A stretch of DNA of 64,000 bases from Blastobasis lacticolella. Its lineage: Eukaryota > Arthropoda > Insecta > Lepidoptera > Blastobasidae. How positions within the stretch are numbered: the stretch's first letter is position 1; each line of letters starts with the position of its first letter. The stretch covers positions 4,696,563-4,760,562 of the forward strand of contig LR990048.1 of the NCBI GenBank assembly GCA_905147135.1. The letters are read 5' to 3'. Both the position numbers and the translations under genes were made by a program. The notes beneath the pieces are model-generated. The model saw only the letters and a list, made by a program, of their open reading frames with translations. It was not told the DNA's origin and ran no database searches. Of this stretch, positions 1 through 8,681 are shown one piece after another.

Positions 1-1516
1 ATCTCCCTTTAAAGCACTATCAATGTTTGTTGAAGTAGATCTTTCAAGAAAACAATATGAGATAGTCAGAAATTCCAATAAGAAATATTACCCATGTTAT
101 AGCTTAATACAGAAAGAAAAGCTAAACTGCTACCCACCAAAGTCCTCAATTACTGTGTCTGAGACAATTGCAGAAGTTAATTTGCAAGACCTATTAAATC
201 GCACGGTTACTAGGCTGCTTACTTATTTAAAAGAAACTTTAAGTCATTTAACTGAAGAAGAACTTAGTTCATTGGAGCTTATTTATAAGTGGGGCTGTGG
301 TGGCTCGCAGCAGACCCAATTTAAACAGAAAATGCAAAATGAAGACTCCACCGACTCCAACATTTTCCAAAGCTGTTTAGTACCACTGCAGTTAAAAAGT
401 GTTAAAAAAATTGTATGGCAAAATCCAACTCCCTCCTCCCCACGTTATTGCAGACCAATGAGAATAAGGTTTGTTAAAGAAACTACTGACTTAACAAATG
501 AAGAAATCGAATACATATCGTCAAAAATAGAACAATTAGAAAACAGTCAATTCATAAATGATGGCTTGTCTGCTAATGTTAAGCATACTTTGACATTAAC
601 AATGGTGGACGCTAAAGTGTGCAATGCAGCAATGCAAACCAGCTCTACAATTAGATGTTACATTTGCGGAGCTACTTCTAAGCAATTCAATAATTTAAAC
701 ATCAAAATGCCTGTTTATATAGAAGCTTTGGATTTTGGCTTATCTATCCGTCACGCTAGGATTCGCATGTTTGAAAGTGTTTTGCACCTTTCTTATAAGC
801 TTCCGATAAAAAAATGGCAAGTGAGATCAGACTTGGACAAAGCTACAGTTAAAGAAAGGAAAGCTAGCATACAACAAAGATTTAGAAACGTAACTGGATT
901 AAATGTGGACGTGCCGAAAGCTGGGTTTGGTAATACCAATGATGGTAACACCAGCAGGCGCTTTTTCGGTGACCCACAGAAGGCTGCAGAAATTACCGGT
1001 ATTGATTACAACCTGATATTCAGATTAAAAATAATTCTAGAGGTAATTTCAAGCGGCTATAAAGTTGACTTGAAAAAATTTGCTCAATATTGTAGGGACA
1101 CAGCAAAAGTCTACCTCTCGCTCTATGACTGGCATCCGATGACCCCGACTATGCACAAAATTTTGATGCATGGTGCTACAGTCATGGAAAAGGCGTTATT
1201 GCCTATCGGATTATTATCGGAAGAAGCTGCTGAAGCTAGGAATAAACATTTCAGAATGTAAAGATATAGTTTTGCTAGGAAGTTTTCGAGAAAAGACTGC
1301 AATCAAGATGTATTGAATCGCCTTCTACTGTCCTCGGATCCACTGATCACAAGTCTGAGGCCAAAGCCAAAGAGCAGAATGCATCCTTTTCCAAAAGAAG
1401 CGATAGCTATGTTTTTGCCACCTTCTCCAGAATCTGATGATTCAGATTCGGAATCTGAAACAGAACAGGTCGCAGAAAGTGACGATGAACCCTGGCATTC
1501 TTCCTCATCAAATTGA
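1..1516 (+). pseudogene. Transib-family DNA transposase, C-terminal part, broken by one stop codon
   Basis: Open from the window edge (the ATG at 23 is internal; the frame is open from base 2) to a TAA at 1259-1261. The same frame continues without shift to a TGA at 1514-1516, so a single nonsense change separates two parts of one protein. Visible hallmarks are a CxxC knuckle (RCYICGATS, about residue 210), the segment FFGDPQKAAEITGID that resembles the second-aspartate region, and LLSEEAAEARNK, which resembles the region around the RAG1 catalytic glutamate. After the stop come FARKFSRK, LLLSSDPLITSLR and a Ser/Asp/Glu-rich tail. This order matches Transib transposases, the family from which RAG1 derives. 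Family assignment is from remembered motifs. The first catalytic aspartate lies outside the window. An AATAAA follows near 1549. No terminal inverted repeat was recognised. Confidence 0.85.
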
Positions 1517-2118
1517 TTTTACATAAAAATTTACGTAATTTGTCGATCAATAAATTTCAAATCATGAATACTCCTTTATTTTATTATCATATCAGCCCAT
1601 GACGCTCACTGTTGCATAAAAGCCTCCCCAATGGTGGTCTTCTATATTTTAATAAGTCTTTCCTACTTTAGAGCAGAAAAGACCGCACAAATAATTTCGC
1701 CCGGCTAGGAATGCAAAATACCCCTATGTGCGGCCGTCCCAAAGCATCACACATAGTATACAATAAAGTCGCCAGCCGCCTCTGTCCGTACATCCTCTAA
1801 CTACTAAGCAACGCAACGGATTATGGTGTACTTTCCACTACCATTGGAAAAATTTCTTCCGGAAGGAAAGTATATATCTATAACACATGCATATTATAAC
1901 AGATAAAACCCGAGAATACTCGTGCGAAGCCAGGGCGGATCGCTAGTAGCATCCACATACCTCTCAGTAGTAATAAGTTTGAGCACAGCGGCGGGTTGGG
2001 CGGCGGGCGGTAGCGCGGTGCGCGCGGCGGCGGACTCGCGAGCTCGGAAAGAGTCTTGGCAGACCATTTCCACTGACGACTTTATTACCTGGAGCGAAGG
2101 TGAGAGAAGGTGAGAGAT
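1517..2118. other. Non-coding stretch downstream of the Transib relic
   Basis: No gene seen. About 1590-1655 contains a short degraded match to the 3' end of an RTE-type LINE read on the minus strand (CATATCAGCCCATGACG, then a CCTCCCC block), the same end seen better at 25095. A GC-rich patch with CGCGG runs lies at 1988-2045. The overlapping short ORFs on both strands there look like chance. Confidence 0.5.
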
Positions 2119-2356
2119 GGCCGTGTGGTGTCCGGCAGAGTAGAATAGCATCAGCCCATTTTACAGTCGTGGGTGTCGTACAAAGCGACTAATGTTTTCG
2201 ACCCAAAAGTTCTAAAGTCTTCGTAGGCTGCGTTTCCCATTTTTTTATTTGCCTACAACACTGCGATCTCCAACCCGCCTGACAAACAGCAACCTGCCCT
2301 CTTATGGGATATACCCAAAGTCGTACAGTAAACTGTTATGGGCTGTGTTTGATGAA
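2119..2356 (+). repeat. SINE family A, body only
   Basis: Begins GCCGTGTGGTG..GGCAGAGTAGAATAGCA and runs through GTGGGTGTCGTACAA, ACTGCGATCTCCAACCCGCC and TGTTATGGGCTGTG. It matches the better-preserved copy at 17960-18223 and the reversed copy at 19411-19612. The tRNA-like head and GAT tail are missing or decayed here. Confidence 0.75.
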
Positions 2357-3157
2357 GGTGAGCGAGGTTCTACACAGCGGGTCTGGCCACGATGCCAATT
2401 TTTTCGTAGCAGTTGACGTTCGGAATTTGTCGGCAATGTTCGGCCGGCTTCGCTGGGTGAGTTCAAATCGCCAGACGCAGTGGAGTTGCATACGTAGCGA
2501 TTTGCAAGTTAGCTAGACCCGCAGGTTAGCAAGTTAGCTCGACTAATCTCGTAACTCGACTACAAACCACTACGAGTCATGATGACTACATCATCATCAT
2601 TTCAGGACTTTGGACCGCGCTAATGCCACCAGTTTAACTCAGTGGAGAGACAGAATGGAACCGTGGTCACGGCAATCTCTGCACTGGTTATTAACCTATC
2701 TTAGATACAGTTCGCTATCAATAGGTCCGTCAGCAAGGAAACTGGTTATTCCCCTTTCTTGCTGGTCCTGATGTAGCTGGCCTAGGCCTACGTGGCATCT
2801 ACCTCTGGCCACTCCCGACGCCTTTAACGATTTTGCATTAATTGGCTACCTACGACGTTTATAACGACGTCCAACCATCTCGTGGAGGGTCATAGTAGTC
2901 AATAGTAACAACGAATCCGGCTGTCAAATTCACGTCAAATATAAATTGTGAATGGGTTAAAGTGAGAGTTACAATCTTTGATTTATAGCAAAATTAACAC
3001 ATCCTAGATCGCTTCTAGATCTCTTATCAAGTATGAAGAGTCCGCCTCGATGGGCGCCACCACAGTATCTTGTTCTGAGGCAAAGCACCAAGTCATGCGT
3101 TGTTGTGTGCAATTCAAAGAAAACAAGGATTAGGCACCAGTGTAATTACAAACATGT
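2357..3157. other. Gene-free stretch left of an RTE insertion
   Basis: I see no exon or recognisable element. If FANCI is intact, this lies inside its intron 7 (minus strand). A CATCATCATC run at about 2590 could be a remnant of a LINE or SINE tail in reverse orientation. Confidence 0.4.
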
Positions 3158-3172
3158 GAGCTAGTTTTCACC

Positions 3173-3868
3173 GCCATGTACAGATGCATCTTCGTCCGCA
3201 TAGATGAAGAAGAGGTCAAACGAACGGATCAGGCCAGATACCTGGGATCGGTACTAAGCGCAACTGGTGACATCGACAGCGACGTTAAAGCCCGAATATC
3301 CGCGGCTTGGGCCAAATGGCGGGAGGTGACGGCTGTCATTAGTGACCCGAAGATGCCGATGAAACTAAAGGGACAGGTCTACAAGACCATTATTAGACCT
3401 GTTCTGTTATACGGCAGCGAGACTTGGCCTTTACTAGAGCGACAAAAGACAGAAGCAGAAGTTGCGAGTCACGGAAATGAAGATGCTGCGGTGGATGTGT
3501 GGGGTTTCCCGCAAAGATCGCGTGCAGAGCGCCCACATCCGCGGTAGCCTACGTGTCCGTGACATCGCAGATAAGCTACAAGAGTGTCGCCTTCGATGGT
3601 ATGGCCACGTCTTGCGCAGACCGGCAAATTATGTGGGGAACAGATGTCTGGCCATGCCGCCCCCACCAGGCACGGGAAGAAGAGGCCGGCCCAAGAAGCG
3701 ATGGCTGGACGTCGTTATGAGTGACATGCGTGCCAATGGACACACTACGAAGGATGCCGAAGACCGAGCAAAGTGGACTAGGAATAGCAGGAAGGCGGAC
3801 CCCGGGCACCCGCGTGTAGCGCCGGGGCGCAACCGGGATTTAACGCCGAGATGATGACGATGATGAAT
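3173..3868 (+). mobile_element. 5'-truncated RTE-type LINE with target-site duplication
   Basis: Encodes the C-terminal part of a non-LTR reverse transcriptase: YLGSVLSATGDIDSDVKARI, then LKGQVYKTIIRPVLLYGSET. After a frameshift near 3460 it continues EMKMLRWMCGV, LRWYGHVLRRP, RRGRPKKRWLDVV and DRAKWTRNSRKADPG, ending in a stop followed by a GATGATGACGATGATGA tail. The GAT tail and WYGHVLRR-type end are typical of RTE elements in Lepidoptera. A 15-bp sequence GAGCTAGTTTTCACC at 3158-3172 recurs with one change (GAGTTAGTTTTCACC) at 3869-3883; I read it as the target-site duplication. The insertion lies about 100 bp from the intron 7 donor of FANCI. Confidence 0.88.
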
Positions 3869-3981
3869 GAGTTAGTTTTCACCATAAGAAAGCTTTTTAC
3901 TTAAGATCAGCTGGACTGACTACTCTTTTGCCAACATACATTCAGACGCCTCCCAAATAGCTGTATATATTCTTTACTTAC

Positions 3982-4181
3982 ATCCAAGCAAACGGATCTG
4001 AAGTCCGCTCCCTTATCGGACAGTGCCAAAGCGACATCCAGCATGAACGGTGAATGCATCAGCTGTGTTCGGGGCCAGAGCTTCAGGTGCCTTCGTATCA
4101 CTTCGGGCTCCGCCGCGCCCTGCGATATGTGGTAGATGCAGGTGGAGAGGCACTGGGTCAGCTCCGATGGACTGTATTGCA
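3982..4181 (-). CDS. FANCI: FANCI exon 7
   Basis: 200 nt encoding VQYSPSELTQCLSTCIYHIS through RRHLKLWPRTQLMHSPFMLD to FRSVCLD. The acceptor is TTTCTTATAG and the donor GTAAGT. It matches the FANCI part in which human has GTIILHIVFAIK and LSPFSIALLLS. The frame stays open past the donor for 25 codons of intron, which should not be read as protein. Confidence 0.88.
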
Positions 4182-7100
4182 CTATAAGAAAGCACAGCTC
4201 TGTTAGACAAAATTGCACTGCAGAGAGCAAAAATGTTCTAGACATGAAATACCCTCCAACCTCTAAGGTAGTTTCTTTATATTGCCAGTAAGACTTTGGC
4301 GTGTGGCTAACTTTTGCCACTATACGGTAACAAAATACAAGACAGGAAAAACCTCTATTACAAGCTTTGTTCTAGTGTAATTTAAGTGTATCGAAGTAAA
4401 AGATTCGGCAGGGCCTTGAAGTCGAGTGACATAGGGCAGGGATATAAGTTTGTATACAAGGGATCGGCAGAAGGTAGGAATGGGGGTCGGCACCTCACGA
4501 TGCACGTCACAACGAAAACGAAATGCTGCGGCGCTTGTGCGGTGTTACACTACCCGATCGAGTCCGTAACGAGTACATCCGTGGCAGCCTTGGCGTGATA
4601 TATATTGCGGACAAGACTGAAGCGGCTCGCCTGCGCTAGTTACGCTAGATACGTCGGAAACAGGTGATTAAACCTGCCGGTATCAGGAAAGAAATCCCAC
4701 GGGAGGCACAGGAAGTGATGGATTGACATCGCTGAGTCGGATGCGAGAGCCAATGTCCTACGACGTGAGGATACTTAAGACTAGAAGGGTGGTCTGTTAT
4801 GAAGATAATGATGATTATGAAAGATTAATGTAATTTTCAGATCACAATTTAATTTTCTCACAATAAATTACTAGTTTCGTTTTTTCAGATACAATAATTA
4901 TTTCCTATATTTTATTTTCTCATGAATTTATTTACTGACAGTAAATATAATCCTAATAATAATAATTTAAGGTTTCCAGTGGGTAAGGATTTGGGGAACT
5001 GTGGCTTTGGCAGTGGAGTGGCATTTGCCTTTTTGCTGCCTGAGCACGTGTTATAGAGGTGAGCAATGCATTGGTGATACTCTTGGTGTTGCTAATGTCT
5101 ATAGGCAGTGGTGACCATTTTTCAGCAGGTGCGCTTGCCTGTTAGCCTATGGTATGTCTTCAAAGAAAAAAAGAAAAACCTTCAACTATTACTGACCTAT
5201 ATCATCAATGTCCATAGTGGTAGATTCTGAACCTTCTGGTGGAGGTTGGATGTTGCCATACACCCGCATATTGAAGTAGTGGCTTAGATGAGCCAAGACT
5301 ACCTCAACATGGAATACTTTACAGAGCCTGTAAATATTTAAATACAATAGTAACCACAACTAAACATGACGGTTGGAAGAATGGGGTCCTGTGGAACCAG
5401 TGGCGTGTCTAGGGGTTCAGAGTAAGGCAAGCCGAGAGATGAAGATTGTGTAGTTTTTACGGTTATTAAAAATAAATCCATCCCCTTGCCACATTACTGA
5501 TCAATCCTCACTTATCACTCTTCAGTTTTATACCAGCAATATAACTTGTGAGAGAGACAACCAACAATTCAATGAGTTTGATACACCGATCTATGAAATT
5601 GTCTTATAAGCGATTTACTAATCTGAGAAATAGATATAATAGGAATACATATAAGGAAATAACTTGTTATTTTCTGAGAAATGATTAAAAACTTTACCTT
5701 TTCCATGCAAATCAAAACTTGTGCACATTTTAAACCATCACAAGGGACTTTACTTCGTCTATTGTTGATTAATCTAATTAAATCACTTTTACTACAAAAT
5801 ACAACCAAAAACTAATTACTTATCCGCCCAAAAGGCTCAAACAAAACAATAGTGAAGTTGGTACGTATTACAGCATTAAACAAACGTGCCTACTGCGCAT
5901 GCGCCAAGTTGCCATTTTCAAAGATCCGTGTACAACTTCATACGCATGCAGGGCTTAAAGTCTCGTACAATTTACTATATAAACAAACGTATAGTTATAT
6001 CTCATTATAGGACAGTTTTCATATGTAAGAAAGAGATATACCGGCCGGAATCAAAGCCCGCTTACAAGCCAGCGCGTGCGAGCGAGATGACTGACCGAGT
6101 CTCAATTTCCTCAACTTGCGTGTGCGTTCGGATCGAGTTTCGTAACCTAGGCGCACGATGGCGCTGCTGTGCGGCGCGGCAGTTTGAAAAGCATTAGGAG
6201 CGCGAACTTTAAATAGTTCGCGCTCGCATTAGCTTTGATTTTTTATCGATAATTATTTTTATAAGGCAAGCCCGGCTTTTGGGCTTGTATGACAGTAACG
6301 CCACTGTGTGGAACACCTAAGAAACTGTAGATTGACATCAACAGCAATGGCTATAAGGACAACATGACATAACAACGGGTAGGTAACATAGTGTGAATCT
6401 GTAACTGGCCTGTTTGCAAGTAACTTCTAATTTGTTCACTTATAATATAATGTGCTGTAAATCCTTGTTAAATAAAATAAAGTAAACAGCTTACACAAAG
6501 GGTGCTGAAGGCCAGGTGCAGTGGAGGAGGAAGGGTAAGAAAGAGGATTCCAAAATTTGATAGACAAATCCGCTTGCTTACAACAAATTACAATAATGAT
6601 GACGATAATTCATCAATTAAGAGCAGGGCCAGGCCATAACTCTTTGACATAAGAGATCCCCATTATTTTGCAGAAACATTTGTTGCAGTCCAGTCTACAG
6701 ACCGTCCAACAAAATAAAAATATTTGCCAAACAGTCTCCCATTCAGAAAAAAAAATCCAGATACACTTACTTCAACAGTTGATGTACTAGAGCTGGCAGT
6801 GTTTCAGGGGGGAAATCTAGCATATAGGAGCATATCTTATTCACCACCTGCTTGTGGTCATTGCGGGGCAATTGCATATCTCTGTAATTCACAAAAAAAA
6901 ATAAAGATAAATTTCTAAATATTTTGATCCTATAATAGAAACAGGTGTCTGAATAATTATAGAATTGTTAAAATATTCTATCATACTTGAACATGGCTGC
7001 CAACTGCACCAATTGCTTTTCCTTCCAGCGACACTGGCACAAAGTGTGAATACACTGCTCCTTATACTCATCTACTGTCAACTCAGTGCCACAATGCCTC

Positions 7101-7778
7101 ACACTGCCATGTGAAGACAACGCTCTTAAGCATTCTGGGAGAACATCTTTCCAGCTGTGTAAAAAATAATTTAAATTAGTAGTGTTCTGATAGAAAACAA
7201 AAAAGTGCAATCAAACTTGAAACCCTTACTTACATCATGTTAACATCACTATCCTCCACAATAGACTGGATACTGTCATTGGACCACTGCAGCAGATCTT
7301 CAGCTGGCATTCGAGCTAACTCTAAGCATAGCCTACTAATTACATCTCCACAATGGGTCAGTGAAGTAAGTTCAGATCTCATTGATGTCATAACAATATC
7401 TAGCACCTAAAACATAGTTGCAATAATTGTTTTGTAGAACAAAAGGAAAGGACAAATATCAAATACATAGTAAATAAAGTAACCCACTTTAACTTTAGTT
7501 TTGATAGAGACTGCACCTTCAGGAAATTCAGGGAGCCCATTGAGAAGGCAGTCTAAGATATTAGCTCCATCGCTTTTTAATATACGACGAGATAAGCAAT
7601 CTAAAATCTGTAACAAATATTTTAGAAGTCTTTAAAAGTTTCTTTGGATACCAATATTATTTTAGTAACTAATACTAACTTTGTCAATTTCTTGTTTACA
7701 ATATTCTCTCAATTCATTTCGTTTGTTATTTGAATGGCCCAGCTCTTTCATATTCTTGAAAATATTTTCAACATCCAT
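3982..7778 (-). CDS. FANCI: FANCI (Fanconi anemia group I protein), exons 1-7, partial
   Basis: FANCI pairs with FANCD2 as a DNA clamp that is monoubiquitinated during interstrand-crosslink repair in the nucleus. Seven minus-strand exons join with correct GT/AG sites and matching phases: 7680-7778, 7488-7607, 7234-7406, 6987-7154, 6771-6881, 5197-5327 and 3982-4181, giving 334 codons. The clearest match to vertebrate FANCI is EYKEQCIHTLCQCRWKEKQL..QLAAMFKDMQLPRNDHKQVV followed by LPALVHQLLK, which parallels the human ECKKQLINTLCSGRW and IPPLVYQLLV region. The last exon ends at a good GTAAGT donor (3981-3976), so the gene should continue left. Vertebrate FANCI is about 1,330 residues, so roughly a quarter is visible. 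No further exon was recognised in 1-3975. The ATG at 7778 starts a short N-terminus; a longer leader exon cannot be excluded. Confidence 0.9.
4500..4815 (+). mobile_element. RTE LINE 3' fragment in FANCI intron 6
   Basis: A decayed reading frame shows KMLRRLCGVTLPDRV with RGSLGV, then after frameshifts NLPVSGKKS and IDIAESDARANVLRRED, ending near GATAATGATGATTATGA. This is the same C-terminal RT region as 3173-3868 but from a different subfamily, close to the copy at 43735. Confidence 0.7.
4969..5160 (+). repeat. Dispersed repeat C (LINE/SINE 3' end type)
   Basis: Contains AAGGTTTCCAGTG, GGCTTTGGCAGTGGAGTGGC, GTGTTATAGAGGTG and AATGTCTATAGGCAGTGGTG, nearly colinear with 36057-36265. Shorter reversed pieces occur at 15188-15246 and 22230-22312. 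It lies in FANCI intron 6, about 40 bp from the donor of exon 6. Confidence 0.75.
5197..5327 (-). CDS. FANCI: FANCI exon 6
   Basis: 131 nt encoding LCKVFHVEVVLAHLSHYFNM, then an acidic-hydrophilic stretch GSESTTMDIDDI. The acceptor is ATATTTACAG and the donor GTCAGT. It is shorter than the corresponding vertebrate region. Confidence 0.85.
6198..6225. repeat. Perfect 11-bp hairpin
   Basis: GAGCGCGAACT and its exact reverse complement AGTTCGCGCTC flank a TTAAAT loop. It lies in FANCI intron 5 inside a locally GC-rich patch. It could be the centre of a foldback element or one half of a terminal repeat; no second copy was seen in the window. Confidence 0.7.
6771..6881 (-). CDS. FANCI: FANCI exon 5
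   Basis: 111 nt encoding DMQLPRNDHKQVVNKICSYM and LPALVHQLL. The phase joins AA|A (Lys) to exon 4 and AA|G (Lys) to exon 6. Donor GTAAGT. Confidence 0.9.
6987..7154 (-). CDS. FANCI: FANCI exon 4, most conserved N-terminal block
   Basis: 168 nt encoding WKDVLPECLRAL, ELTVDEYKEQCIHTLCQCRW and QLAAMFK. The acceptor is TTTACACAG and the donor GTATGA. The TLCxxRW..QL..MFKD pattern is the best FANCI fingerprint in the window. Confidence 0.9.
7234..7406 (-). CDS. FANCI: FANCI exon 3
   Basis: 173 nt, VLDIVMTSMRSEL to EDSDVNM plus two bases, between acceptor TATGTTTTAG and donor GTAAGT. Helix-rich, as expected for a FANCI solenoid. Confidence 0.87.
7488..7607 (-). CDS. FANCI: FANCI exon 2
   Basis: 40 codons, ILDCLSRRILKSDG to IKTKVK, between the acceptor TTGTTACAG and the donor GTGGGT; phase 0 at both ends. 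Confidence 0.85.
7680..7778 (-). CDS. FANCI: FANCI exon 1
   Basis: 33 codons beginning MDVENIFKNMKELG and ending QEIDK. The donor is GTTAGT at 7679-7674, leaving phase 0. It is the first ATG of the assembled frame and faces the divergent promoter. Confidence 0.85.
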
Positions 7779-8132
7779 GTTTTCGTCTACGATATTCTTA
7801 CATTACATTCAAATTACAAACAATAAAAAATACAAACAATGAATTGGAAATAAACAAGAATGAACATGAACATTTTTCTCCCGCCATTAAATTCAACAAT
7901 CTGTCAATTTTCTTTTTCTTTTATGGCTGTGGCATCTACGGCCATCCATCAGCCAACAACTGTCATTTTAGGAAAGAGAGGCAAGATATCGATATATCCA
8001 TTTCATGTTTTTGTCTGTGATCTATGGTTTCCGGTAGAGCTTGCTACATAAACCAATAATATTATTTCAAGACGTTACTTTTTAAATATTTTTCTTTTTT
8101 AGCAACACTTGTTCAAGTAACGTCTTTTTGAG

Positions 8133-8146
8133 TGATGACGTCATCA
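8133..8146. promoter_or_regulatory. CRE-type palindrome
   Basis: TGATGACGTCATCA is a perfect 14-bp palindrome with the full CRE core TGACGTCA, the binding site class of CREB/ATF bZIP dimers. It sits 378 bp upstream of the SUN-gene ATG and 355 bp upstream of the FANCI ATG, almost midway. Confidence 0.7.
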
Positions 8147-8157
8147 GTTTATGTTTA

Positions 8158-8200
8158 GCGAGCAAAAATTACGAAATTCCATAATTTCATGGTTGCTCGC
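8158..8200. repeat. Imperfect 43-bp inverted repeat in the divergent promoter
   Basis: Outer arms GCGAGCAA and TTGCTCGC pair perfectly. Inside them AAATTACGAAATT partly pairs with AATTTCATGG. It starts 12 bp from the CRE palindrome. It could form a cruciform or hold paired protein sites. Confidence 0.6.
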
Positions 8201-8523
8201 TGTTTGTTCGTACAAATACATGTACGTTTGTATTATTTACTGTAAAACGGGTTGTTTTACTAATTCATTATTTTTGTTAAACTTCTAATTGAGTTACAGT
8301 GTCTTGTGTGTCGAGGTCGTGATAAAATTGGTTACATTTTTGGCGGCATCAAACGAAGCCACAGAAATAGATTTCCTTGTGCAATATCTGTGTTAAGACT
8401 AGAGTGAGTCCTGAATAACTTTTGGACCGATTTGTGAAAATGGGTCACGGCCCATGAGGTTATGTGTTTGTGGAGATGCATTCAAAAAGATAAGCCGAAG
8501 ATCGAGTGGATTTAGAAGCAGCT

Positions 8524-8681
8524 ATGGAGGGTCCAGCCGTAACTGGATTGCGGTCAAGGTCGCGGTCGAAAACACCCTTTTTGCGGTCGAGCTGTGACCG
8601 GGAGAACTGTACAGAAGGTGGAGAACACACCCATCACAAGTCTGGCAGAAAGACACCTGTAAAAAGAAGCACGCCAATAAA
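8524..8681 (+). CDS. koi: koi exon 1
   Basis: ATG at 8524 gives MEGPAVTGLRSRSRSKTPF and an Arg/Ser/Lys-rich tail ending KRSTPIK, a plausible lamina/chromatin-facing N-terminus. Donor GTGAGT; two bases carried over. The open frame is only 52 codons. Confidence 0.85.

Larger units (their letters stand above)
7779..8523. promoter_or_regulatory. Divergent promoter region of FANCI and the SUN gene
   Basis: 745 bp separate the start codons of two outward-facing genes, so both promoters must lie here unless distal leader exons exist. No TATA box is obvious in a good position for either gene. The region holds a CRE palindrome (8133-8146) and a long inverted repeat (8158-8200). Transcription start sites cannot be set from sequence alone. 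Confidence 0.75.

Noticed and set aside
5886..6197. 103-codon plus-strand frame in FANCI intron 5
   Set aside because: Opposite strand to the gene, low-complexity basic composition, ends in a repeat-like GC patch beside a hairpin.
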